Assembly: GCA_023487645.1 (NCBI GenBank)
Contig: JAMDBX010000012.1
Span: 1-15,156 of the forward strand
Direction: 5' to 3'
From: Patescibacteria group bacterium
GTDB taxonomy: Bacteria; Patescibacteria; Microgenomatia; Daviesbacterales; UBA10151
DNA: 15,156 bases
Shown here: positions 6,700 through 13,205 of the stretch, piece after piece
How the letters are laid out: each line of letters opens with the position of its first letter
How positions within the stretch are numbered: the stretch's first letter is position 1
Program-made: the position numbers and the translations under genes
The notes under the pieces: model-generated
Database searches by the model: none
The model's input: only the letters and a program-made list of their open reading frames with translations
What the model was told of the DNA's origin: nothing

Positions 6700-7095
6700 G
6701 CTCCTCGGGTAGGACTCCTTTCGGCTTCGCTCAAGGTAAACTTCTCATCCTTTAATCAAGGCTTCGGCAAAACCAGTGCATGTATTCCAGCCCAGCTTGC
6801 CATCAATTAGCATATGCTTCTTTGCTCTACTCCAACCCTTTAATTGTTTTTCTCTTTCAGCAGCCTGATGTTTATCTTGATATCTTTCACAGTAAACTAG
6901 CCTTAATTGAGAAAACTTCTTCGTAAAAAAAGATTCTTTACCCTTGTGCTGATCTATTCTAACTTTTAGATTATCAGTTATTCCAACATAAAAAGTTTTC
7001 TCATCGCAAAGAAGCATGTATACAAACCAATCTTTTGAATTGTTCATATAATTGGCTTGCACTGAGCTTGCCGAAGTGCTCCTCGGGTAGGACTC
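6700..7095. mobile_element. Candidate GIY-YIG cassette flanked by tRNA-Asn 3'-end repeats
   Basis: An 18-nt exact direct repeat lies at 6700-6717 and 7078-7095. It is the 3' end of the tRNA-Asn gene (T-arm 3' part, acceptor strand and discriminator G, in minus sense). The left copy continues into CCA (6700-6698, minus), like a displaced tRNA end; the intact tRNA has CAC there. Just inside the repeats are imperfect inverted ends, TTCGGC-TTC-GCTCA (6720-6733) and the reverse-oriented TTCGGC-AA-GCTCA (7075-7063). The roughly 360 nt between hold only the GIY-YIG gene. No integrase or transposase is present. The repeats are seen directly; mobility is inferred. Confidence 0.5.
6745..7047 (-). CDS. 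Single-domain GIY-YIG nuclease (YhbQ/UPF0213-like)
   Basis: The protein has 100 aa from the ATG at 7047; a GTG at 7062 in the same frame lies nearer the cassette end and is less likely. Motifs in order are WFVYMLLC (the GIY strand), FYVGIT (the YIG strand), a conserved Arg in the LKVRIDQH helix, and EREKQLKGWSRAKKHMLI, carrying the expected catalytic Glu and the usual KGW signature. This fold cleaves or nicks DNA in homing enzymes, UvrC and Slx1. The substrate of the small free-standing group is not settled. There is no promoter of its own, and it sits 31 nt downstream of the tRNA-Asn 3' end on the same strand, so it could be read through from the tRNA transcript. It is the sole cargo of the 6700-7095 cassette. 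Confidence 0.85.
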   Translation of the reverse strand: MNNSKDWFVYMLLCDEKTFYVGITDNLKVRIDQHKGKESFFTKKFSQLRLVYCERYQDKHQAAEREKQLKGWSRAKKHMLIDGKLGWNTCTGFAEALIKG

Positions 7096-7352
7096 GAACC
7101 TACAACCTTGTCGTTACAAGTACCCCTTAATTTTCATTAAGGCTTGGACTATCTCATAACCATAATATTTCTACCTTAGGTTCCGGGCGTATAGTCTCTG
7201 AACCTTTCACGTTCAGTTTACATGAACGTAACTTGGCTGCGGATTACCATTTTACAGGCTTCCCGACAATTAACCCAGTTTTCATTCCGATATTTCTATC
7301 AAAAGCTGCGATACCTTCACAGCGACCCGCTCTGCCATTGAGCTACCGAGGA
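7079..7352 (-). tRNA. tRNA-Asn(GUU), split by a group I intron
   Basis: The 5' exon is 7352-7319 and the 3' exon 7116-7079, with the intron removed between U35 and U36 of the anticodon. Joined, the exons give the acceptor pair TCCTCGG/CCGAGGA, D-arm GCTC/GAGC with GG in the loop, anticodon loop CTGTTAA (anticodon GUU), variable loop AGGTT, T-arm GTAGG/CCTAC with loop TTCGAGT, and discriminator G. The UCCUC start and G73 match bacterial tRNA-Asn. CCA is not encoded; the next bases are CAC. One oddity is a G27-A43 mismatch at the top of the anticodon stem. The mature length is 72 nt before CCA addition. Without splicing there is no functional anticodon arm. Confidence 0.93.
7117..7318 (-). ncRNA. 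Group I self-splicing intron in the anticodon loop (202 nt, no ORF)
   Basis: The expected core helices are visible by eye. P1: exon GCUGU (7323-7319) with guide GCAGC (7309-7305), giving the obligatory U-G pair at the 5' splice site. P2: GAUA-GAAA-UAUC (7300-7289). P3: CUGGG (7278-7274)/CCCGG (7187-7183). P4: around 7268-7262/7243-7238. P6a: a 7-bp hairpin (7229-7209). P7: GACUAU (7196-7191)/AUAGUC (7152-7147), the guanosine-binding helix. P9: a 7-bp stem capped by GAAA (7142-7125). The last intron base is the required G (7117). The small size and the AAUCC..CAGCCAAG core recall the IC3 subgroup of tRNA introns. It carries no homing endonuclease gene. Confidence 0.92.
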
Positions 7353-7376
7353 ATGTAACTTTTAAAGTACATTGGA

Positions 7377-7405
7377 ATTATACTATTCGCTCATTATCAA
7401 ATCCA
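7377..7405 (-). promoter_or_regulatory. Promoter of tRNA-Asn
   Basis: On the minus strand, a perfect TATAAT (7382-7377) sits 24 nt before the tRNA 5' end, with a weak -35 TGGATT (7405-7400) at 17-nt spacing. The tRNA and intron are therefore probably transcribed independently of the upstream HNH gene. Confidence 0.5.
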
Positions 7406-7407
7406 GT

Positions 7408-7722
7408 CTATCTTTGAGGAACTTGAAGTATCCCAGCATGAATCTCCCGATGACAATTAGCACAAACCAAAATACACTTATCTATTTCTAATAGTATTTT
7501 ATCCCAACTGCGGGTTAAACCTCTGACCGAAAGACCAAATTCTTTACTAGATTCATCAATATGATGAAAATCTAGCGCACCATTATATTTTGAGTAGCCA
7601 CAAAAAATGCATTTACCGCCTTTATATTGAATCGCTAAATCCTTTAGTCGCTTTCTTCTTTTAGTCACCGCTTGTATCAAATATTTAGCTCTATCTTTAT
7701 ATGTTCGGGTTTCCTTCGGCAT
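7408..7722 (-). CDS. Free-standing HNH endonuclease
   Basis: The protein has 104 aa. A basic N-terminal helix (TKRRKRLKDLAIQ) precedes a zinc-stabilised HNH module: CIFCGY (first Cys pair), LDFHHID (catalytic His), and LVCANCHREIH (second Cys pair plus the last His). The H-N-H order and the two CxxC knuckles fit the common HNH family. Small HNH enzymes of this type nick or cut DNA, and many are mobile. The gene is transcribed toward the intron-bearing tRNA-Asn, and its stop lies 56 nt before the tRNA 5' end. The ATG at 7722 falls 7 nt after a -10 box, with no Shine-Dalgarno sequence. It could be a restriction-type or homing-type nuclease; its target cannot be read from the sequence. Confidence 0.88.
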   Translation of the reverse strand: MPKETRTYKDRAKYLIQAVTKRRKRLKDLAIQYKGGKCIFCGYSKYNGALDFHHIDESSKEFGLSVRGLTRSWDKILLEIDKCILVCANCHREIHAGILQVPQR

Positions 7723-7728
7723 ATATTC

Positions 7729-7757
7729 AATATGACATTATTTTATTTCATTGTCAA
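7729..7757 (-). promoter_or_regulatory. Promoter of the HNH gene, leaderless
   Basis: On the minus strand, a perfect TTGACA (7757-7752), a 17-nt spacer, then CATATT (7734-7729). The predicted transcription start at about 7722 coincides with the A of the ATG. Confidence 0.55.
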
Positions 7758-7793
7758 TTGCTAGATCATTCTCTTGAAATTAGTCTTAAACTC

Positions 7794-7823
7794 TTGCCTA
7801 CCCCTACTTCAAACCGTTATAAT
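7794..7823 (+). promoter_or_regulatory. Promoter of the structured RNA
   Basis: TTGCCT (7794-7799), an 18-nt spacer and a perfect TATAAT (7818-7823). Transcription would start near 7830, just where the base-paired region begins. No ORF begins in the next 240 nt. Confidence 0.6.
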
Positions 7824-7829
7824 ACAAAA

Positions 7830-8056
7830 GTTGCGAGGTGCTAGAACTACTCCATACCAGTCGCTAACGCTCCGGTATAGGGTAAGCGCTCAAACTTCCT
7901 TGAGCAAATGACACATCCTGCGAAAGCAAGTCTTCGTAGCTGTAACCAAACAGCGTTGATGAAGTGTCAAGACATGCACCCCATGTACTGCATAGTACGT
8001 GGACATGGAGGGAATTCTTCTTTTAAGCCTGCTGGCAGGTAAGTTTTCCCTTTTTT
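7830..8056 (+). ncRNA. Structured RNA of unknown family, about 220 nt
   Basis: An unusually dense set of helices follows a good promoter. They are ATACC/GGTAT (7854-7858/7874-7878), GCTCAA/TTGAGC (7888-7905, 6-nt loop), and an outer TGACAC-ATC/GAT-GTGTCA stem (7909-7917/7958-7969, with a GAA bulge). That stem encloses two hairpins, CTGCGAA/TTCGTAG (7918-7939) and CTGT/ACAG (7940-7953). Then come CCATGTAC/GTACGTGG (7981-8002) and a closing CTCCAT/ATGGAG (7850-7855/8005-8010), extended by AGAA/TTCT. GGTGC (7837-7841) with GCACC (7976-7980) would make a pseudoknot with the closing helix. No RNase P, tmRNA, SRP or 6S signature was found. It may be a stand-alone RNA or a regulatory leader of the gene at 8101. 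Confidence 0.6.
8028..8056 (+). terminator. Terminator-like hairpin ending the structured RNA
   Basis: CCTG/CAGG with a CTGG loop (8028-8039) is followed by TTTT (8043-8047 region) and T6 (8051-8056). The stem is short and the first T-tract is broken by CCC, so termination may be partial. That would suit either a stand-alone RNA or attenuation ahead of the 8101 gene. Confidence 0.45.
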
Positions 8057-8100
8057 AAAAATTTAATTTTATCCCTGTGGTTTTCAGGAAAAAATTTTGT

Positions 8101-8790
8101 ATGGAAAGATATTCACGCCGAGCATTTCTCAAAATCACCGCCGCCTTAACAGGTGGGGCAATTCTTGAAACCACCTTGTCCCAGCCAGCGAGGGCAGCAT
8201 TAATTCTAGGTACCGAACTTGGTGCCCCGGAAATAAACTCCTCTTTAAAGTATTATTTAAAAGCCATCCAGGCAGCCAAGACAAAGTTTAGAAAAAAGGT
8301 TGAAGAAGGGGATCTTTTCTCTTTGGGAAAAAACTTCAGCTTAAAAAATCGGTTAGAAGATTTTGACCTCTATTTCCCCATCTATTATGCTGCCCAGTTA
8401 GAGTACAATGTTCCTTGGCCGCTTTTGGCAATCATCCATACTGACGAAACCACCTGCTCCCGCGACCCCGACCCCGGACGTTGGGGATGTATCGGGGCAA
8501 TGCAGCGAAGCCCGTATCATCCCACCGAACAAATTTATGAGGCTTCAACCAATTGGCAAATTTTACAAAACCTAAAACAGAGGTATTTTGGCAGTCCTCC
8601 CCGCTCAATCGATTACGCTGAAATCCTGTGGGCTGCCCGTTTTATTAACACCACCGCCCAAAAGAATTACCCTGATTTTGAACCGGAAGCTGCCATGTTG
8701 TCGGTAGTTAGGGAAAAATATTCCGATCCGTATTTTGGCCGAAAACGTATAGACCGCTACCTTTGGGTCAAAAATTTTTTAGAAAACTAG
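8101..8790 (+). CDS. Tat-exported lysozyme/transglycosylase-like protein
   Basis: The protein has 229 aa. The twin-arginine signal is SRRAFLK (residues 5-11), followed by a hydrophobic stretch and a probable signal-peptidase site after PARA (A32). The ATG at 8101 is chosen because it puts the RR motif at the usual distance; an in-frame GTG at 8077 would add eight residues, and an AGGA lies 10 nt before the ATG. The mature part has a helix ending YNVPWPLLAIIHTDETTC (Glu116) and then GRWGCIGAMQRSP. This resembles the 'W.lLaaIh..Et....p...GpmQ' core of SLT/lysozyme-like proteins of Patescibacteria. If so, Glu116 is the candidate acid. It would act on peptidoglycan outside the membrane as a folded, Tat-exported protein. 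Its mRNA may begin at 7830 and include the structured RNA. Confidence 0.7.
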   Translation: MERYSRRAFLKITAALTGGAILETTLSQPARAALILGTELGAPEINSSLKYYLKAIQAAKTKFRKKVEEGDLFSLGKNFSLKNRLEDFDLYFPIYYAAQLEYNVPWPLLAIIHTDETTCSRDPDPGRWGCIGAMQRSPYHPTEQIYEASTNWQILQNLKQRYFGSPPRSIDYAEILWAARFINTTAQKNYPDFEPEAAMLSVVREKYSDPYFGRKRIDRYLWVKNFLEN

Positions 8791-8803
8791 TTATTAACTC
8801 ATC

Positions 8804-8831
8804 TAGACAAAATAGACTGCTTTGTTATGAT
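8804..8831 (+). promoter_or_regulatory. Promoter of the GT-C-like gene
   Basis: TAGACA (8804-8809), a 16-nt spacer and TATGAT (8826-8831). The ATG at 8843 would have a leader of only about 3-5 nt and no Shine-Dalgarno sequence. Confidence 0.5.
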
Positions 8832-8842
8832 TAGAACAGTTA

Positions 8843-10168
8843 ATGAGTACCCGGAAGCTAGCTGCTATTCATGCGATAGGCAAATTTTTAGAACAAAGAA
8901 GCTTTATTTTTTATTTTTCGGCCATTTTTATCATCTATCTTGCCTTAACTTACTTTTTCTCGGGTTTCTCCCTTACCAATGTTTCTCCTTCTAGCTACTA
9001 TAATTTCCTCCTTGATGCCTTGTTCCGCCATCAGCTTTATGTCAATCCTCCTAATAATTACGACCTCTCGTTATACCAATCCCACCGGTATTTGTATTGG
9101 GGTCCGGCAGCCATACTCTATATTTTGCCATATTATTTGATTTCCCATCTGCAGGCAAGTGATACACTCTACACCTGCGTGGCTGGGATTTTAAACATCC
9201 TAGTTTTTTATTTTCTGATCCAGGAAGCATCCCGCTATTTTAAAATCAAGCCCAGTAAGTTCATTAAATTAATTTTAGTGGTTAGTTTTGCTTTCGCTTC
9301 TCCTAATTTTTTTCTTGCCTTAAAGGCTAATATCTGGTTTTCCAGCCAAATTATTGCTACCTTCTATCTGCTGCTGTTTTTCCTTTGCTTATTTAAATTC
9401 TTAAATCAAACTCAAAAATTATCTTGGTGGTGGTTGGCAGTGCTTTTAGTTAACTTGGCTTGGCTAACCCGATATACGATGGTGTTTAACTTGCTGTTTT
9501 TAACCTACCCTTTGTATATTCTTTATCACCAGAGGTCTCAGCTTTTTAAACGGGCCTTATTGGGAACCGGTTTGCTGCTTAGTATATTTTTCTGTGGTTT
9601 TTTAATGTATAACTTTGCCCGGTTTAACAATGCCCTGGAAACCGGCTACCGATATCAACAAGGTGCTACTCGCTATGCTATCTATTTCCGTAACAACCAG
9701 ATGTTTTCGCTCAGTAATATTCCTCACAATTTTAATTACTATTTCCTCAGCCCCAATATTTGGATCAAGTCGTCAACTTTTCCGTTCGTCCATTCTGATG
9801 CTGAAGGTAATAGCATCTTTTTTGTTTACCCGATACTGATCCTTTGGCTGCTTTCCTTGGGTGTAGCTTACCAAAGTTTCAAACACCAGCATTTTTTTCA
9901 CAACTTTTTCAGGGACCCTTCCCCTTCTCCGGTCTTTTTCTTCCAGTTGATTACAGCGGTAACAGTAGCTTTCAATATCTTAGTTTTGCTGCTGAATGTA
10001 GGAACCGGCTGGGTACAATTTGGCAGCCGCTATTTCTTGGATGTCACCCCAATCATCTTCTTAAGCCTATTATTTATCATTGACCGCTTCCCTAAAGTAT
10101 TACTCTTATGGTTGTTGGCCTGGGGGTTAATTGTGAATTTTACCGGGGTAATCTTTTTTTACAAATAG
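8843..10168 (+). CDS. Multi-pass membrane protein, probable GT-C glycosyltransferase type
   Basis: The protein has 441 aa with about ten or more hydrophobic segments. The first is at about 20-40 (FIFYFSAIFIIYLALTYFF). A large first extracytoplasmic loop follows (NVSPSSYYNFLLDAL..YVNPPNNYDLS..RYLYWGPA). The C-terminal part carries GWVQFGSRYFLDVTP, which matches the 'fG.RYfldv.P' loop before the last helices of many GT-C-fold lipid-linked sugar transferases (PMT/ArnT-like and bacterial relatives). An Asp in loop 1 would be the expected metal or catalytic residue. The donor, acceptor and exact family are not recognisable. The gene ends one base before the stop codon of rpoD on the other strand. 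Confidence 0.6.
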   Translation: MSTRKLAAIHAIGKFLEQRSFIFYFSAIFIIYLALTYFFSGFSLTNVSPSSYYNFLLDALFRHQLYVNPPNNYDLSLYQSHRYLYWGPAAILYILPYYLISHLQASDTLYTCVAGILNILVFYFLIQEASRYFKIKPSKFIKLILVVSFAFASPNFFLALKANIWFSSQIIATFYLLLFFLCLFKFLNQTQKLSWWWLAVLLVNLAWLTRYTMVFNLLFLTYPLYILYHQRSQLFKRALLGTGLLLSIFFCGFLMYNFARFNNALETGYRYQQGATRYAIYFRNNQMFSLSNIPHNFNYYFLSPNIWIKSSTFPFVHSDAEGNSIFFVYPILILWLLSLGVAYQSFKHQHFFHNFFRDPSPSPVFFFQLITAVTVAFNILVLLLNVGTGWVQFGSRYFLDVTPIIFLSLLFIIDRFPKVLLLWLLAWGLIVNFTGVIFFYK

Positions 10169-10169
10169 A

Positions 10170-11261
10170 TTACTCAAGGTAGTCCCGAAGTTTTTTGGCC
10201 CGGGTGGGATGACGAAGTTTACGGATAGCTTTAGCTTCAATTTGTCTGATTCTTTCCCTGGTTACTCCAAACTCTTTACCCACTTCCTCTAAAGTCCGTT
10301 GTTTGCCATCCTCCAAACCAAAACGCAGCTGCAACACCCTTTTTTCCCGGGGTGAGAGGCTGTCCAAAACTTCATCCAGATGGTTTCGAAGTAAAGCCCG
10401 GGTAGCCTGCTCATCTGGTTTAAGTCCCGGGGCTTCAATAAAATCACCAAGCTCGGAATCTTCTTCATCTCCGACTTTGGTGGCTAAAGAGGTTGGTTCC
10501 TGGGAAACTTTAATGATCTCCCGAGCCTTGGCCGGATCAATCCCCATCTCTTTGGCCACCTCTTCCGGAGTCGGTTCCCGTCCTAAATCCTGCATTAATT
10601 TTCTTTGGGCCCGGTTAAAACGATTGATGGTTTCCACCATGTGCACGGGAATCCGGATGGTCCGGGCCTGGTCGGCTAGTGCCCGGGTGATAGCCTGTCT
10701 GATCCACCAGGTGGCATAAGTAGAAAACTTAAAACCCCGTCTCCAGTCATATTTTTCCACTGCCCGCATCAACCCCATATTTCCCTCTTCGATCAAATCC
10801 AAAAGGCTCATGCCTCGGCCGACATATTTTTTGGCAATAGAAACAACCAAACGTAAATTTGCACTAATCAATTTGTCTTTAGCTAGACGTTCACCTTTTT
10901 CTGACCGTTTAGCTAGTTCAATTTCCTGTTCGGCAGTCAGCAGGGATACCCGTCCAATCTCCCGCAGGTACTGCCGGACCGGATCGGTCACCGAACCTTC
11001 TTCCAAAGAAGCTAACATCTCCAATTCTTTTTCTAAATCACTGGCGCTCCTCTCCGCCTCGGCTACCTCTTCCGCAGTAGTTTCAAAAACATCAATCCCA
11101 GCATCGATCAACTGCAGATAAAAACTATCTAGCTCGGAAATCTTATCTTCCGGTTTGGGAAAAATTTGCAAAATCTCTTCCTGGGTGACAAATCCCCGGT
11201 CTTTACCGAGTTTTAAAAGCTTCTTTTCATCAAGTTGTGGTAATTTTTGTTGTTTAGCCAT
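10170..11261 (-). CDS. rpoD: Primary sigma-70 factor
   Basis: This 363-aa RNA polymerase sigma subunit recognises -35 and -10 boxes. In order: a short region 1.1-like N-terminus ([20 protein letters not shown]..), an acidic linker, region 1.2 ([11 protein letters not shown]), and region 2. Region 2 carries [33 protein letters not shown] and [16 protein letters not shown], the -10 recognition and melting segment. Region 3 ([15 protein letters not shown]) and region 4.2 ([21 protein letters not shown], which binds -35) follow. The non-conserved insertion of E. coli RpoD is absent, as in many Gram-positive-type sigmas. No clear Shine-Dalgarno sequence is seen before the ATG. It is downstream of dnaG, separated by 104 nt containing a stem-loop, recalling the classic dnaG-rpoD operon. 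The many consensus TTGACA/TATAAT boxes in this window fit its recognition helices. Confidence 0.97.
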   Translation of the reverse strand: MAKQQKLPQLDEKKLLKLGKDRGFVTQEEILQIFPKPEDKISELDSFYLQLIDAGIDVFETTAEEVAEAERSASDLEKELEMLASLEEGSVTDPVRQYLREIGRVSLLTAEQEIELAKRSEKGERLAKDKLISANLRLVVSIAKKYVGRGMSLLDLIEEGNMGLMRAVEKYDWRRGFKFSTYATWWIRQAITRALADQARTIRIPVHMVETINRFNRAQRKLMQDLGREPTPEEVAKEMGIDPAKAREIIKVSQEPTSLATKVGDEEDSELGDFIEAPGLKPDEQATRALLRNHLDEVLDSLSPREKRVLQLRFGLEDGKQRTLEEVGKEFGVTRERIRQIEAKAIRKLRHPTRAKKLRDYLE

Positions 11262-11309
11262 ATGGTTACAAATTTTTTAATTTTAAAGACAAATCCCGAA
11301 ACCTTTTAA

Positions 11310-11357
11310 GAGAACAGATTGCTCTTTGACAACGATCAAAAGAGCGACGGCGTTCTC
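11310..11357 (-). promoter_or_regulatory. Two-tier stem-loop between dnaG and rpoD
   Basis: In the minus-strand transcript, GAGAAC (11357-11352) pairs with GTTCTC (11315-11310). Inside it, GCTCTTTTGA (11345-11336) pairs with TCAAAGAGC (11329-11321) with one bulged base and a short loop. No U-tract follows, so a simple terminator is unlikely. In E. coli the dnaG-rpoD junction carries an RNA processing site, and this element may serve a similar role here (inference). Confidence 0.6.
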
Positions 11358-11365
11358 GCAAGAGT

Positions 11366-13135
11366 TTAGAGATTCTTTAGTTTAACCGAAAGATCTCTAA
11401 ATCTCTTATTTAAAGTCTCTAACAGTTCTATTTTACCAAAAGCCTGGGCACTTTTGATATCAGCCGATAGTTTCTCCAACGATGCCTTCACTAAAGCTTT
11501 TTTTAAGGCTGTCACGACTATTTCAACTTCTTGTTGCCATGCCCTAGAATGTACTAGTTTATCATCAATTTCCATTAAATACAACCTATCTACTATAGGT
11601 ACTAATTCTACAGGAACCATTTTAACAAAATCGCTAATATTAAAAGCCGATCCTTTAAATGATATCGCATCTAAGTATATTACGAGCAGTACATAAAGAG
11701 AACGGAAGTTTTCCGATAAAAACAATGTTTCAGGAAAATTAGGCACAAAAATCAAATCCGGTGGAACCCTAAGAAGCAGTGCCAGCAAATACTCCTCCAA
11801 GAGTTCCCTTCTTGACCTGGAACTAATTTTTAATTGATCAGCCGGTTGACGAAGAACGGTTTGGTAGTTGGGCAATAAACTTTTGTTGCGGATCTCCCGC
11901 CGCAGGAGCTCTTCCGGGATCGAGATTAAAGCCGACAACTTTTGGATATAGTGCTCCTTGGTTAAGGAATCGGAAATTTTGGCTAAAATCGGCATCATCT
12001 CTGAAGCAATTTTTTTCTTGCCTTCGGCAGTTTTGGGGTTAAAACGCAAGCTAACTGAAGTTAAATAATAATCATAAATCGGCACTGCCCCCTCCACCGC
12101 CTCATTCCATAAATTGGCATCTTTTACAACCAACTCTGCTGGATCTTTACCGTCGGGAATCTGGATAACCTTAATATTGAGCCCCGCCGTATCCGCCATC
12201 TCAATCCCCCGGCGAGAAGCAGCATCCCCGGCCAAATCCCGGTCAAAACAGAGCAAAATTGTCTCGGCATGCCTTTTAATGAGCTCAATTTGGCCGGAAG
12301 TTAGGGCGGTACCTTTGCAGGCGACCACATTTTTTACTCCCGACTGAAAAGACATCATCATATCCATCTCCCCTTCAGTTAAGACGGCCTGGTTTTTACT
12401 GCGTACTTCCCCTTTGGATAAATTCAGGCCAAATAAAAAATTGCTTTTATCAAAAATTATTGTTTGGGGGGTATTAATATATTTCGGCTCTCCCTGTCCC
12501 AGAATCCTGCCGGCAAACCCGATCACCTGGTTTTTGATATCTACCAGGGGAAAAATGATCCGTCCCCGGAAACGGTCATAGCTGCCGTTTTTGGAAGAAA
12601 CGGTTAAACCGGCTTCAATCATCTCCTGATCACTGAAACCGCGCTTTTTTAAAAAATTTCTCAGGGAATCCCAGGAGTTGGGGGCATAACCTAAGTTAAA
12701 ATCTTCAACAGTTTTTTCTGATAAACCCCTTTTTTCCAAATACTCCCGGGCAGTTTTGCCTAACGGATGTTTGGTTAGTAAATGGTGGTAAAATTGGGTG
12801 GCCTTTTGATTGGCTTCAAACAAACGCAGTCTGTGATCTTTGTGCTCACTTTTTCCTTTTTTAAGGGTAATACCTGCTCTCTTGGCTAAAACCTCCATGG
12901 CTTCAGTAAACTCCAGGCCTTCTTTTTCCATGAGGAATTTGAAAATGTCGCCTCCCTTTTGACATCCAAAACAATGCCAAATTCCCCGTTCGGGTGAAAC
13001 CATAAAGGAGGGAGTTTTTTCTTGGTGAAAAGGACAATTAGCTTTAAAATTGGCGCCGGCTTTTTTTAGAGGAAAATATTCCTGGATGAGGTCAACTATA
13101 TTGATCTTTTGTTTGATTGCTTCAAGATCGTCCAT
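11366..13135 (-). CDS. dnaG: DNA primase
   Basis: This enzyme synthesises RNA primers at the replication fork. It has 589 aa from the ATG at 13135. The N-terminal CHC2 zinc-binding domain shows CPFH (C34, H37) and HCFGC (C55, C58). A catalytic-core N-terminal part follows, then the TOPRIM fold with EGEMD (Glu254) and the metal-binding FDRDLAG (D298, D300). The C-terminal region, after about residue 420, is the divergent helicase-interaction part. The frame is open up to a TTG at 13234, but that lies inside a promoter (13206-13234), and family members start near MDDLEAIKQKINIVDLIQEY, so the ATG at 13135 is chosen. No strong Shine-Dalgarno sequence is visible. rpoD follows downstream. Confidence 0.96.
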   Translation of the reverse strand: MDDLEAIKQKINIVDLIQEYFPLKKAGANFKANCPFHQEKTPSFMVSPERGIWHCFGCQKGGDIFKFLMEKEGLEFTEAMEVLAKRAGITLKKGKSEHKDHRLRLFEANQKATQFYHHLLTKHPLGKTAREYLEKRGLSEKTVEDFNLGYAPNSWDSLRNFLKKRGFSDQEMIEAGLTVSSKNGSYDRFRGRIIFPLVDIKNQVIGFAGRILGQGEPKYINTPQTIIFDKSNFLFGLNLSKGEVRSKNQAVLTEGEMDMMMSFQSGVKNVVACKGTALTSGQIELIKRHAETILLCFDRDLAGDAASRRGIEMADTAGLNIKVIQIPDGKDPAELVVKDANLWNEAVEGAVPIYDYYLTSVSLRFNPKTAEGKKKIASEMMPILAKISDSLTKEHYIQKLSALISIPEELLRREIRNKSLLPNYQTVLRQPADQLKISSRSRRELLEEYLLALLLRVPPDLIFVPNFPETLFLSENFRSLYVLLVIYLDAISFKGSAFNISDFVKMVPVELVPIVDRLYLMEIDDKLVHSRAWQQEVEIVVTALKKALVKASLEKLSADIKSAQAFGKIELLETLNKRFRDLSVKLKNL

Positions 13136-13205
13136 AATGATGCCCAATTGTCCGCCAAAAAGCCGCGAAACTACGAGCTTGTCCTCATCAAGAGGTGCTG
13201 GGCGA

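Noticed and set aside
7116..7320. Reading the tRNA as tRNA-Thr(UGU) with the intron after U33, or as tRNA-His because GTG follows CT in the 5' exon.
   Set aside because: Only the boundary after CTGT gives a P1 helix ending in U-G together with an intron-terminal G, and only it restores an Asn-type acceptor and anticodon.
7833..7860. Resemblance of GGTGCTAG..CTCC to the start of long bacterial SRP RNA.
   Set aside because: The SRP54-binding helix (GGAAGGAAGCAG-type motif) is absent from the rest of the region.
7905..7941. A possible tmRNA tag: GCA AAT GAC (Ala-Asn-Asp) begins an open stretch ending in TAG within the structured RNA.
   Set aside because: The tag does not end in Ala-Ala, and neither the tRNA-Ala-like ends nor a GGTTCGA T-arm is present in 7830-8056.
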